DNA of 64,000 nt from the NCBI GenBank assembly GCA_031552145.1, contig JAVBMV010000005.1:248001-312000 (forward strand), in the 5' to 3' direction. The notes under the pieces are model-generated. The model worked only from the letters and a program-made list of their open reading frames with translations. It was not told the origin of the DNA and ran no database searches. Source of the DNA: JAVBMV01 sp031552145. GTDB taxonomy: Bacteria > Myxococcota > Myxococcia > Myxococcales > UBA5297. Shown here one piece after another: positions 1 to 7,562 of the stretch (its first letter is position 1; each line of letters starts with the position of its first letter). The position numbers and the translations under genes were made by a program.

Positions 1-839
1 TCGACGGCGAGAGCAGCCGCTCGCCCTTTGGCGGCGAGAGTACCGGGGCGGCGAGCGCGGTGGAGCAGCTCAAGCGGCTGGAGCACCTCGCCAAGGAGCG
101 CGCCATCGCGGCGCTGGTGGTGCGCGTCGACTCGGGAGGCGGCAGCGCCTCGGCGAGCGAGGCGATCGCGCGCGCCATCGAGCGCGTGAAAGAACACGTG
201 CCCGTGGTCGTCTCGATGGGAGAGGTGGCGGGCTCGGGGGGCTACTTGGTAGCCACCGCGGGGAGCGAGATCCTTGCCCAGCCCGAGACGCTGACGGGCT
301 CCATCGGTATCTTCGCGATGAAGCTGGAGCTGAGCGGCCTCCTCGCGAAGCTGAAGGTGGGGAGCGAGACGCTGCGGCAAGGAGAGCACGCCGATCTCTT
401 CTCGCCGCTGCGCTCTTGGAGCGAGGCGGAGCGCGCCGCGCTGCAGCAGAACATCGGCGCCTTCTACGGGCAGTTCGTGGCGCGCGTGGCGAAGAGCCGC
501 GGGCTGACGCGCGAGCAGGTGGAGGCACTGGGCGAGGGGCGCATCTTCAGCGGCGCGGCGGCCAAGGAGAATGGGCTGGTCGACCGGTTGGGCGGCCTGC
601 ACGAGGCCATCGCCCGCGCGCGTGAGCTGGCCCGCCTCTCGCCCACGGAGGGAGAGGTGCTGCAGCTCCCGTCCTACAAAGGCGGTCCGATCAGGGCGCT
701 CTCCATGGCGATGAGATCGGAGGAGGCCCTTGCCCTGGCGCCGCTGGTGCGCGCCGCGACCGGCGGACAAGGGCTCTCGCTCCTGGAGCTGGAGGCGGGA
801 CCCGTGGCGATGATGCCCTATATCTTTGAGGTCAAATAG
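1..839 (+). CDS. sppA: Signal peptide peptidase SppA, C-terminal part (5' truncated by window)
   Basis: The reading frame is open from base 3, so the gene begins upstream of the window and only about 279 codons are visible. The product matches the C-terminal protease half of SppA (peptidase family S49), a membrane-anchored enzyme that degrades leftover signal peptides at the cytoplasmic membrane. The segment VAGSGGY with the nucleophilic serine codon at 234-236, followed by a TGSIGIF stretch, is the S49 signature. The catalytic lysine lies in the N-terminal half in the long form of the family and is not visible here. The stop at 837-839 is two bases from the stop of the convergent UPF0316 gene, so the genes meet tail to tail with no room for a terminator. 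The family is clear; long versus short form cannot be decided. Confidence 0.88.
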   Translation, partial: DGESSRSPFGGESTGAASAVEQLKRLEHLAKERAIAALVVRVDSGGGSASASEAIARAIERVKEHVPVVVSMGEVAGSGGYLVATAGSEILAQPETLTGSIGIFAMKLELSGLLAKLKVGSETLRQGEHADLFSPLRSWSEAERAALQQNIGAFYGQFVARVAKSRGLTREQVEALGEGRIFSGAAAKENGLVDRLGGLHEAIARARELARLSPTEGEVLQLPSYKGGPIRALSMAMRSEEALALAPLVRAATGGQGLSLLELEAGPVAMMPYIFEVK

Positions 840-841
840 CG

Positions 842-1432
842 CTACTTTCCCTTGCGCAAGAGGGCGAGATAGCGGTTGGGCTGCCTGGGCGCATAGACCG
901 CGCCCTGGCTCACGTAGCGCACATCCTCGACGGTGTAGATGGCGTTGGGGTTGAAGCGCTTCACCTGCCCCAGAATCTCGGGCAGCTCGCGCCGCGGGAT
1001 GGTGAGGAAGAGCAGCTTCACCGGCCCCTCCTCCCCTTCGCCGTCGATGGCCGTGACGAAGTGGCCCGCGCCGCGCAGATGGCCGACGAGCGCCGTCGCG
1101 TCGTGGCGCGTGATGATCCGCACCACCTGATTGCCCAGCGCGATCCGGCGCTCGATGAGCATGCCCACATAGGTGCCGGTGGCGAAGCCCGTGCCATAGG
1201 CGAGGATGTGGATGGGGCTCGTGAGGTTGCTCATCACCTGACTGATGGCGAGCAGCCAGATAGTCACCTCGAAGAAGCCGAGCACCGGCGCGATGCGCGT
1301 GTGGCCGCGCGAGACGAAGATGATCCGGAGCGTGCCGATCGAGACGTCGCAGATGCGCGCCAGGAAGATGAGGATCGGCAGGACCACCAGGGAGAGCAGG
1401 GCGGAGTCTTGGGGGAAGAGCGATGGGGGCAC
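842..1432 (-). CDS. UPF0316 / DUF2179 integral membrane protein
   Basis: This 196-codon gene encodes a protein with three hydrophobic segments in the first ~95 residues (including VVLPILIFLARI and VTIWLLAISQVM) and a soluble C-terminal domain. The motif ARICDVSIGTLRIIFVSRG is typical of UPF0316 proteins, and the C-terminal part resembles the DUF2179 domain, which is a small ligand-binding fold in other proteins. The function is not known. The start is a GTG at 1432 with no convincing ribosome binding site. It is divergent from lpxB, whose ATG is 48 bases away, so the two probably share a short promoter region. Confidence 0.8.
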   Translation of the reverse strand: MPPSLFPQDSALLSLVVLPILIFLARICDVSIGTLRIIFVSRGHTRIAPVLGFFEVTIWLLAISQVMSNLTSPIHILAYGTGFATGTYVGMLIERRIALGNQVVRIITRHDATALVGHLRGAGHFVTAIDGEGEEGPVKLLFLTIPRRELPEILGQVKRFNPNAIYTVEDVRYVSQGAVYAPRQPNRYLALLRKGK

Positions 1433-1480
1433 AGTGCTACATCTTTACCAACTGCATGCCTTGGGTGCAGTCTCTCGCCC

Positions 1481-2620
1481 ATGAGACAAGAGATCTTCAT
1501 CGTCGCGGGAGAGGCCTCGGGCGACCAGCACGCGGGAGCGCTCATGCGGGAGCTCGGCCGCATGAGGCCCGACCTACGCTTCTTCGGCATGGGTGGAGAG
1601 GCGATGCGCGCCGAGGGGCTCGAGGCGCTCTTCGACTCTTCGGAGATCTCGGTGATGGGCTTCACCGAGGTGCTCCCCAAGCTCTTCCGTATCTTCGGCG
1701 TGTTGCGCCAGCTGGCGCGCGCGGCGAAGGAGCGGCGCCCCGCGCTCGCCATTTTGGTCGACGTGCCCGACTTCAACCTGCGCCTGGCGAAGCGGCTCAA
1801 GAAGCTCGGGATCCCGGTCGTCTACTACATCAGCCCCATGCTCTGGGCCTCGCGCCCCGGGCGGGTGAAGCAGATCGCGGCGCGCGTCGATCGGATGCTC
1901 TGCATCCTCCCCTTCGAGGTGGAGTTCTACCGGGAGCATGGCGTCGAGGCGCGCTACGTGGGCAACCCGCTGCTCGACCAGATCCCGCAGCCGGGGCCAG
2001 TGGCCGACTTTCGGCGTCGCCTCGGCGCATTTCCGGCACCGGAGGGAGAAGTCGTGGCGCTCCTTCCGGGGAGTCGCAGGGGCGAGATCGGGCGGGTGCT
2101 GCCCACCCTGGTCGAATCGGCGAAGCTGCTCGCGAAGGCGCGTCCGGGCGTGCGCTTCCTCTTGCCCGTGGCCCCCGGCCTCGCGCAGGAGGAGCTCGCG
2201 CCCTACTTTGGCGAGAGCGGCATCGAGGTGGCCTTCGTGCGCGGCAGGGTCGGCGAGGTGGTGGGTGCGAGCGACGCCGCCATCGTCTGCAGCGGCACGG
2301 CCGCGCTCGAGGCGGGGCTGATGCTGCGACCCCATGTGGTGGTCTACCGCGTCTCGTGGCCCACCTGGCTCATTCTCAGGATGGTGCTCCGGATCGCGCA
2401 TGCGTCGCTGGTGAACCTCCTCGCCGGCGCGGGCGTCGTTCCCGAGCTGCTCCAGCGCGATTTCACCGCGGAGCGCGTCGCGGCCAAGGTACAGGAGCTG
2501 ATGGCGCCGGGCGCTGCCCGGGAGGAGCTGGTGCGACGGCTCTCGGCGGTGCGGGAGCGGCTGGGGCCCAGCGGCGCCTCGGCGCGCGCCGCGCAGGCCG
2601 TGCGAGAGCTGCTGGAATGA
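1481..2620 (+). CDS. lpxB: Lipid-A-disaccharide synthase
   Basis: LpxB joins UDP-2,3-diacylglucosamine to lipid X to form the lipid A disaccharide at the inner face of the cytoplasmic membrane. The 379-residue product begins with the characteristic IFIVAGEASGDQHAG segment, contains the LVDVPDFNLRLAK and YYISPMLWASRPGR motifs, and ends with the nucleotide-binding region around CSGTAALEAGLM. Its length is normal for the family. The ATG at 1481 was chosen because the conserved N-terminus starts there; the frame is open far upstream but that part is a shadow of the UPF0316 gene. It heads a co-directional series with the mannosyltransferase, marC and the MsbA-like exporter. Confidence 0.95.
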   Translation: MRQEIFIVAGEASGDQHAGALMRELGRMRPDLRFFGMGGEAMRAEGLEALFDSSEISVMGFTEVLPKLFRIFGVLRQLARAAKERRPALAILVDVPDFNLRLAKRLKKLGIPVVYYISPMLWASRPGRVKQIAARVDRMLCILPFEVEFYREHGVEARYVGNPLLDQIPQPGPVADFRRRLGAFPAPEGEVVALLPGSRRGEIGRVLPTLVESAKLLAKARPGVRFLLPVAPGLAQEELAPYFGESGIEVAFVRGRVGEVVGASDAAIVCSGTAALEAGLMLRPHVVVYRVSWPTWLILRMVLRIAHASLVNLLAGAGVVPELLQRDFTAERVAAKVQELMAPGAAREELVRRLSAVRERLGPSGASARAAQAVRELLE

Positions 2621-2665
2621 GGTAAGACTCTCCTTTTCTCTCACTTCGATCTCTCGGAGGCTGCC

Positions 2666-3373
2666 ATGGGCGACGCCCTCGTCATCATCCCGACCTACAA
2701 CGAGCTCGAGAATCTGCTCCCCATCTGTCGCGCGGCGCTCGACGCCAGTCCGCGCGTCGAAGTGCTGGTGGTGGATGACAACAGCCCCGACGGCACCGGC
2801 CAACGCGCCGACGAGCTGGCCGCGAAGGAGCCGCGCGTCCATGTGCTCCACAGAGCCAAGAAGGAGGGGCTAGGGCGCGCCTATCTGGCCGGTTTTGCCT
2901 GGGGGCTCGAGCGCGACTACGCCCTCATCTGCGAGATGGACGCCGACTTCTCGCACGATCCCAAGAACCTGCCACGCTTCTTCGCCGAGATTGAGGGCGG
3001 CGCCGATCTGGTGCTGGGCTCGCGCTATGTGAAGGGGGGCGGCACGGTCAACTGGGGTGTGGGGCGCAAGCTCATCAGCCGGGGCGGCAGCCTCTACGCG
3101 CGGACGGTGCTGGGACTCAAGGTTCGCGATCTGACGGGCGGCTTCAAGTGTTTCAAGCGAGAGACGCTGCGGGCGCTGGCGCTCGAATCGGTGCAGAGCA
3201 CCGGCTATTCCTTCCAGATCGAGCTCACCTACCGCGCGGTGCGTCGCGGTCTCAAAGTGGTAGAGGTGCCCATCCTCTTCGAGGATAGGCGCGTGGGCCA
3301 GAGCAAGATGTCGAAGAAGATCTTCCTCGAGGCCGCGAAGATGGTCTGGAAGCTGCGCGCCTCCAATTTCTAG
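2666..3373 (+). CDS. Polyprenol monophosphomannose synthase (DPM1-like GT2)
   Basis: The 235-residue product is a family 2 glycosyltransferase of the dolichol/polyprenol-phosphate mannose synthase type, which transfers mannose from GDP-mannose to a polyprenyl phosphate. Visible motifs are IIPTYNELENL at residues 8-18, VVDDNSPDGT at about 36-45, the metal-binding EMDADFSHDP near 90, and a C-terminal VGQSKMS. There is no C-terminal membrane segment, so it is the short soluble DPM1-like form. A GGAGG ribosome binding site precedes the ATG. The GDP-mannose donor could come from the guanylyltransferase at 50.6-51.7 kb in the same window. Its acceptor and end product are unknown. Confidence 0.88.
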   Translation: MGDALVIIPTYNELENLLPICRAALDASPRVEVLVVDDNSPDGTGQRADELAAKEPRVHVLHRAKKEGLGRAYLAGFAWGLERDYALICEMDADFSHDPKNLPRFFAEIEGGADLVLGSRYVKGGGTVNWGVGRKLISRGGSLYARTVLGLKVRDLTGGFKCFKRETLRALALESVQSTGYSFQIELTYRAVRRGLKVVEVPILFEDRRVGQSKMSKKIFLEAAKMVWKLRASNF

Positions 3374-3405
3374 GAGCACAAAGAAACCGCGGAGCCTGTC
3401 GTACC

Positions 3406-4053
3406 ATGCACGAGTTAGCTACCTTTTCTGTCGTCACCTTCTCCGCGATCTTCTTTGTCATCGATCCGCTGGGGCTGGTGCCCATCTTTATCGCGCTCAC
3501 CTCCGGCGACTCGCCCGAAAAGCGGCGGAAGACGGCGGCGCGGGCCTGCCTCATCGCCTTCGCGATCCTCACGGCCTTCACGCTCTTCGGGACGCTCATC
3601 TTCAAGGCCTTCGGCATCACGCTCTCCGCCTTCCGAATCGCGGGCGGTATCCTCTTCTTCATCACCTCGCTCGACATGCTCCGCGGACAGCCCTCGCGCA
3701 CGCGCTCCAGTCCCGAGGAGGAGGAGGAGGGGCACCATAAGGAGGACGTGGCGATCGTACCGCTCGCCATCCCGCTCCTCGCCGGTCCCGGTGCCATCGC
3801 GCTCGCCATGGTCTCCGTCTCGAATGGCGACGGCTGGTGGGCCACGCCGGTGGTGATCGGCTCTATCGCGCTCACCCTGGTGGTGGCCTATGTGCTGATG
3901 CGCGCCGCGGAGCGCTTCCTGCGCTACCTGGGGCGCAGCGGCATCGCCATGCTCGAGCGCGTGATGGGACTCCTGCTCGCCGCCATCGCCGTGCAGTTCG
4001 TGGTGGACGGCGTGCGCGAGATCATCCGCTCCCGAGGAGCCCCGCTCCCATGA
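3406..4053 (+). CDS. MarC family integral membrane protein
   Basis: The 215-residue product is a MarC/SNARE-associated-type membrane protein with about six hydrophobic segments; FVIDPLGLVPIFIALT near residues 18-33 and IPLLAGPGAIALA near 122-134 are the family's conserved loops. The central loop is charged (EEEEEGHHKED). MarC was once linked to multiple antibiotic resistance, but its transport substrate remains uncertain. The stop codon overlaps the ATG of the next gene in an ATGA arrangement, which suggests translational coupling with the ABC exporter. Confidence 0.88.
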   Translation: MHELATFSVVTFSAIFFVIDPLGLVPIFIALTSGDSPEKRRKTAARACLIAFAILTAFTLFGTLIFKAFGITLSAFRIAGGILFFITSLDMLRGQPSRTRSSPEEEEEGHHKEDVAIVPLAIPLLAGPGAIALAMVSVSNGDGWWATPVVIGSIALTLVVAYVLMRAAERFLRYLGRSGIAMLERVMGLLLAAIAVQFVVDGVREIIRSRGAPLP

Positions 4054-5870
4054 GGGAGATCCTCTGGATGCTCTCGCGCGTGAAGCGCGCGCGGGGGCTC
4101 TTTCTCTCCGCTTGCCTCTTCATGGTGCTGCTCGCGCTCACCACCGCCGCCTACGCCTTCCTGGTAGGTCCGGCGGCCAAATTTTTGGTGACGGGTGGGG
4201 CGGAGGGCATGGGGCGCGCCTTCGAGCTGGTGCCAGGGCTCTCGGCCTTCTCGCTGGTCGACAAAGAGCGCGCCTTTCTATTGATGCCGGCGCTTTTGCT
4301 TGGCGTGGCGCTCGTAAAAGGTGTCGCCTATTTCGGCCACTTCTACTTGATGGGGTGCCTGGGGCAGCGCGTCGTGGCCGACCTGCGGCGCGATCTCTTC
4401 ACCGCCATCCTGGGGCAGGATCCCACCTACTTCTCCGAGGCGAAGACGGGCGACCTCATCTCGCGCTTTACCGTCGATCTCCTCCATGTGGAGCGCGCCG
4501 TTACCTACGGGCTCGCCTCGGCCGTGCGCGATTCGCTCTCCGTCGTGGTGCTGCTCGGGCTCTGCTTCTTCCTCGACTGGAAGCTCTCGCTGGTCGCCTT
4601 CATCGGCGTGCCGCTCGTCGCCTATCCCATCGCGCGCCTGGCGAAGAAACTGAAGCGCCGCTCCAACGATAGCCAGATCGCGCAGGGGCGCCTCACCGCC
4701 CTGGTGCAGGAGGGGCTCTGGGGCGTGAAGGTGCTGCAGGCCTACGGGTTGCAGGGCCGGGAGCTTTCGCGCTTCGACCGCGAGAACGCCAAGGTGCTGC
4801 GCGCCGAGACGAAGGCGGCCAAGGCGAAGAGCATCGCGCCCGGAGTGCTGGAGCTGGTCTCCATCCTGGGACTCGCCGCCGCGCTGAAGTTCGCCTCGCA
4901 TGCGGTAGCGGGGGGCGTACTCGACGCCGAACGGCTCCTCAGCTTCCTCGCGGCGGTGGGCTTCGCCTATCAGCCCGCGAAGGACTTGGGGCGAATGGGT
5001 CAGTGGTTCATCCAGGCGGGCGTGGGGTGCGGGCGCATCCGCGAAGTGCTCGAGCGCGCTCCCATGGTCGCCGCGCGCGAGGGGGCCGCGCCGCTGCCCA
5101 AGTTCGAGCGAGAACTCTCCTTCGACCAGGTCACCTTCCGCTATCCGGGCGCCGCGCGTCCCGCGCTCGAGAAGCTGTCGCTGAAGCTCTCGCGCGGCGA
5201 GCGGCTGGCGCTCGTTGGAGAGAGCGGCGCGGGTAAGAGCACCGCGGCGCTCCTCGCCATGCGCTTCGCCGAGCCCGGCGGGGGGCAGATCGCCCTCGAC
5301 GGTAAGCCGCTCGAAGAGGGCACCCTCGGCTCCATTCGCGGCCAATTCGGCCTAGTGACACAGGAGCCGCTCCTCTTCTCGGGGAGCATCGCCGAGAACA
5401 TCTCCTACGCCGACCCCACGATGGGACGCGAGCGGATCGAGGCGGCGGCGCGCGAGGCCGACGCCCACGACTTCATCCGCGCGCTCCCCGATGGCTACGA
5501 GACCCGCATTGGCGAGCGCGGGGTGCGCCTCTCCGGCGGCCAGAAGCAGCGGATCGCGCTGGCGCGCGCCGTGGCGAGTGGCGCCCCCATTCTTCTATTG
5601 GACGAGGCGACCAGCAACCTCGATCCCCAGAGCGAGCGGGAGGTGGCGCAGGCAATGGAGCGCGCCGCGAGCGAGTCGCGCACGGCGCTCATCATCGCCC
5701 ACCGGCTCTCGACCATCCGCGGCGCCGACAGGATCGTGGTGCTGAGGAGAGGGCGTGTCGTCGAGCAGGGGCGCCACGAAGAGCTGATCGCTAAAAATGG
5801 CGAATATGCGCGCCTCTACGAGCGCGAGCTGCTCCTGCAGCGCGCCGAGGATGAGCGGCGCGCTGGATAG
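4050..5870 (+). CDS. msbA: MsbA-type ABC exporter (fused permease and ATPase)
   Basis: The 606-residue product is a half-transporter with an N-terminal membrane domain (about residues 1-330) followed by an ATP-binding domain. The ATPase carries Walker A GESGAGKST, the signature LSGGQKQR, Walker B ILLLDEATS and the H-loop IIAHRLST. MsbA-type exporters flip lipid A-core across the inner membrane, and the position three genes after lpxB supports that role, although peptide or drug export cannot be excluded. The start is the ATG at 4050 overlapping the marC stop; the frame is open further upstream but only as a shadow inside marC. Confidence 0.88.
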   Translation: MREILWMLSRVKRARGLFLSACLFMVLLALTTAAYAFLVGPAAKFLVTGGAEGMGRAFELVPGLSAFSLVDKERAFLLMPALLLGVALVKGVAYFGHFYLMGCLGQRVVADLRRDLFTAILGQDPTYFSEAKTGDLISRFTVDLLHVERAVTYGLASAVRDSLSVVVLLGLCFFLDWKLSLVAFIGVPLVAYPIARLAKKLKRRSNDSQIAQGRLTALVQEGLWGVKVLQAYGLQGRELSRFDRENAKVLRAETKAAKAKSIAPGVLELVSILGLAAALKFASHAVAGGVLDAERLLSFLAAVGFAYQPAKDLGRMGQWFIQAGVGCGRIREVLERAPMVAAREGAAPLPKFERELSFDQVTFRYPGAARPALEKLSLKLSRGERLALVGESGAGKSTAALLAMRFAEPGGGQIALDGKPLEEGTLGSIRGQFGLVTQEPLLFSGSIAENISYADPTMGRERIEAAAREADAHDFIRALPDGYETRIGERGVRLSGGQKQRIALARAVASGAPILLLDEATSNLDPQSEREVAQAMERAASESRTALIIAHRLSTIRGADRIVVLRRGRVVEQGRHEELIAKNGEYARLYERELLLQRAEDERRAG

Positions 5871-5902
5871 GGGTGTTTAGGAATCGGGCGAGTAGGGAAT
5901 AA

Positions 5903-6337
5903 ATGAGCCGAATGGTCCTGCGAATCCTTCTTGTTGCGAGCCTCTTTCTTGGATGCGATCCCCTCCTGTCGAGATGGACGCTACATATAGGCGTCTCTCC
6001 CGCCGTGCAGCGAAGGATGCCCACATTCCCTCAGCAGATTCTCGTTCGTCTTGGCGAAACAAATCGCATTGCGCGTGTTGGTGTCCTATGCCAGGTAATG
6101 GATGAGCAATTCGTTGGGCAAATTTACTTTATGGGCAACGATGATACGTTGCCAGATATCTCGTTTACTGTGTGGACTGCTGCCCTTGACGGCGATCTGG
6201 ATATCCCGTGTGGCCCAACACGAGGTGAGCAAGTCGCGCGCGGAACGCCCTTTGGGCCAAGTACAGGAGACCCTCAAATCACCGTCTTCGTGCCGGCGCA
6301 CGATGGCCGTGTCGATGTATCGATAGTCCTGGAATGA
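5903..6337 (+). CDS. Small predicted lipoprotein of unknown function
   Basis: The 144-residue product starts with a short basic stretch and a hydrophobic segment ending in the lipobox LFLGC at about residues 14-18, so it is probably a lipidated envelope protein. The rest contains a predicted beta-rich domain with no family that I recognise. An AGGGA sequence lies a few bases before the ATG. Base composition is visibly more AT-rich than in the flanking genes, which may indicate a foreign or fast-evolving gene. It follows the MsbA-like gene by 32 bases and could be co-transcribed with it. Confidence 0.6.
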   Translation: MSRMVLRILLVASLFLGCDPLLSRWTLHIGVSPAVQRRMPTFPQQILVRLGETNRIARVGVLCQVMDEQFVGQIYFMGNDDTLPDISFTVWTAALDGDLDIPCGPTRGEQVARGTPFGPSTGDPQITVFVPAHDGRVDVSIVLE

Positions 6338-6457
6338 TCCCGAAGCCACGAGATGAGCGGAGCGCGAGGCAGGGCGGTAGACGCTCAGATCCGGCGGCGA
6401 GGCCCGACTGATGTTCCCCGATGAGCGCTTGCGGGTGCCACCCGGGTCGGCTACTGA

Positions 6458-6634
6458 ACCTGGCATGGAGCGCGAGCGATAACCCGACGTTTCAATGCCG
6501 ATCGATGCCTGCCCGACGAGGCGCATCTCGTCGTGGTCGACCCGACCCCCGCCAGCGAGAAGAGCTGGGCGGAGAAGGTCTTCGTGGAGGAACGGGCCTT
6601 CGGCGAAAGGCCGATCACTGTGTGGGGCATGTGA
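6458..6634 (+). pseudogene. C-terminal remnant of an unidentified gene
   Basis: One plus-strand frame is open from just after a TGA at 6455 to a TGA at 6632-6634 with no usable start codon in its conserved part. Its last 40 codons use GC-rich third positions like real genes here and include the peptide VVVDPTPASEKSWAEKVF. Upstream sequence fits other frames poorly, so the remainder of the gene seems lost or frameshifted. I do not recognise the family. Confidence 0.3.
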
Positions 6635-6644
6635 GCGCCCACGA

Positions 6645-6678
6645 AAAGAGCCGGACACCCTCGCGGGTGCCCGGCTCG
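6645..6678 (-). terminator. Rho-independent terminator of the Pal-like lipoprotein gene
   Basis: A 13-base stem with a single A/C mismatch (GAGCCGGACACCC pairing with GGGTGCCCGGCTC, loop TCGC) lies 27 bases past the stop of the minus-strand gene. Read on the minus strand it is followed by TTTTCG. Confidence 0.7.
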
Positions 6679-6704
6679 AATCTTCTTAGCAGAGCGCTAC
6701 CCGA

Positions 6705-7442
6705 TTACTCGGTGAACTCTACGCGGCGGTTCTTGGCCCACGCATCCTCATCGTGGCCGTGTGACGCGGGGCGCTCCTCGCCGTAGGAGACGGTGCGCAG
6801 CTTCGAGCCGTCGATGCCCAGCGCCGAGACGTAGCGCTTCACGGCTGCGGCGCGCCGCTCGCCGAGGTGCAGGTTGTACTCCTCGGTACCGCGCTCGTCG
6901 CAGTGGCCGCCGATAGTGACGGTGGAGCTGACGCCGCGCTTCTTCATGCAGTCGACCACGCCGTCGAGCGTGCGCTGCGCCTCGCTGGTGAGCGAGTACT
7001 CGTTGAAGCCGAAGTAGATGGTCTCGAGCGAGCAGGTCGACTCGACGCAGCGGTTCGACTTGCAGCTCTTGCCGACCGAGCAGTCGTCGTCGGAGAGGCA
7101 GGAGCCCTCGGGAGAGCAACGGCCGGCTCGGCACTCCATCCCCGCGCCGCAGTCGCCGGAGGAGGCGCACTCGGCCGCACACTTGCCGGCGCGGCACTTC
7201 ATGCCGGCGCCGCACTGCCCGTCATTCGCGCACTCGGCCGCGGGGACGCACTTGGCCTCCTTGCAGGAGAAGCCAGCCTTGCAGTCGCCATCCTTGCCGC
7301 ACTCCTGGCACTGGCCGTTGATGCAGACCTCGTTGTGATCCTTGCAGTGGTCGTCAGACTTGCACTTGGGGTAGCTGGGGGGACATGCTGTGGTAGCCAG
7401 TGCCACGACCGCGAGAAGGGGAAGCATTGAGCGTCGCATCAT
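6705..7442 (-). CDS. Cysteine-rich OmpA/Pal-family lipoprotein
   Basis: The 245-residue product has a lipoprotein signal (lipobox ATTAC, about residues 16-20), then four to five short cysteine-rich units of the form C-x-DGDC-x-GxxCxxxxC up to about residue 135, and finally an OmpA-like peptidoglycan-binding domain. That domain carries IYFGFNEYSLT, GGHCDERGTEEYNLHLGERR and the terminal KNRRVEF, which match Pal. Pal anchors the outer membrane to the wall. The cysteine-rich insert between lipid anchor and OmpA domain is absent from ordinary Pal and resembles repeats in myxobacterial surface proteins. AGGAGG precedes the ATG, and no tol genes are adjacent, so calling it pal itself would go too far. 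Confidence 0.85.
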   Translation of the reverse strand: MMRRSMLPLLAVVALATTACPPSYPKCKSDDHCKDHNEVCINGQCQECGKDGDCKAGFSCKEAKCVPAAECANDGQCGAGMKCRAGKCAAECASSGDCGAGMECRAGRCSPEGSCLSDDDCSVGKSCKSNRCVESTCSLETIYFGFNEYSLTSEAQRTLDGVVDCMKKRGVSSTVTIGGHCDERGTEEYNLHLGERRAAAVKRYVSALGIDGSKLRTVSYGEERPASHGHDEDAWAKNRRVEFTE

Positions 7443-7521
7443 CGGTTTGAAACCTCCTGTAGTCTCCCATGGGGAGCCGTGTCTCTCTGCTCGGGCAGAG
7501 GGAGAGCGCTGGCTCCGAATA

Positions 7522-7545
7522 CGCGCGTTCGCACCAATTTGTCAA
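7522..7545 (-). promoter_or_regulatory. Candidate promoter of the Pal-like lipoprotein gene
   Basis: On the minus strand a perfect TTGACA (7545-7540) is followed after 18 bases by TATTCG, about 80 bases upstream of the ATG at 7442. The -10 match is weak. Confidence 0.35.
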
Positions 7546-7562
7546 TCAGAGCAGAGGTAACC

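Larger units (their letters stand above)
6338..6704. other. 367-bp intergenic stretch holding a gene remnant and a terminator
   Basis: This gap between the small lipoprotein and the Pal-like gene holds no intact gene. It contains a reading frame fragment with genome-typical GC-rich third positions at 6458-6634 and a hairpin near 6649-6677 that looks like the terminator of the minus-strand gene. Confidence 0.5.

Noticed and set aside
6421..6786. A 121-codon plus-strand frame across the remnant region
   Set aside because: It runs into the 3' end of the Pal-like gene on the opposite strand, has no ribosome binding site and its codon use does not resemble that of genes here.
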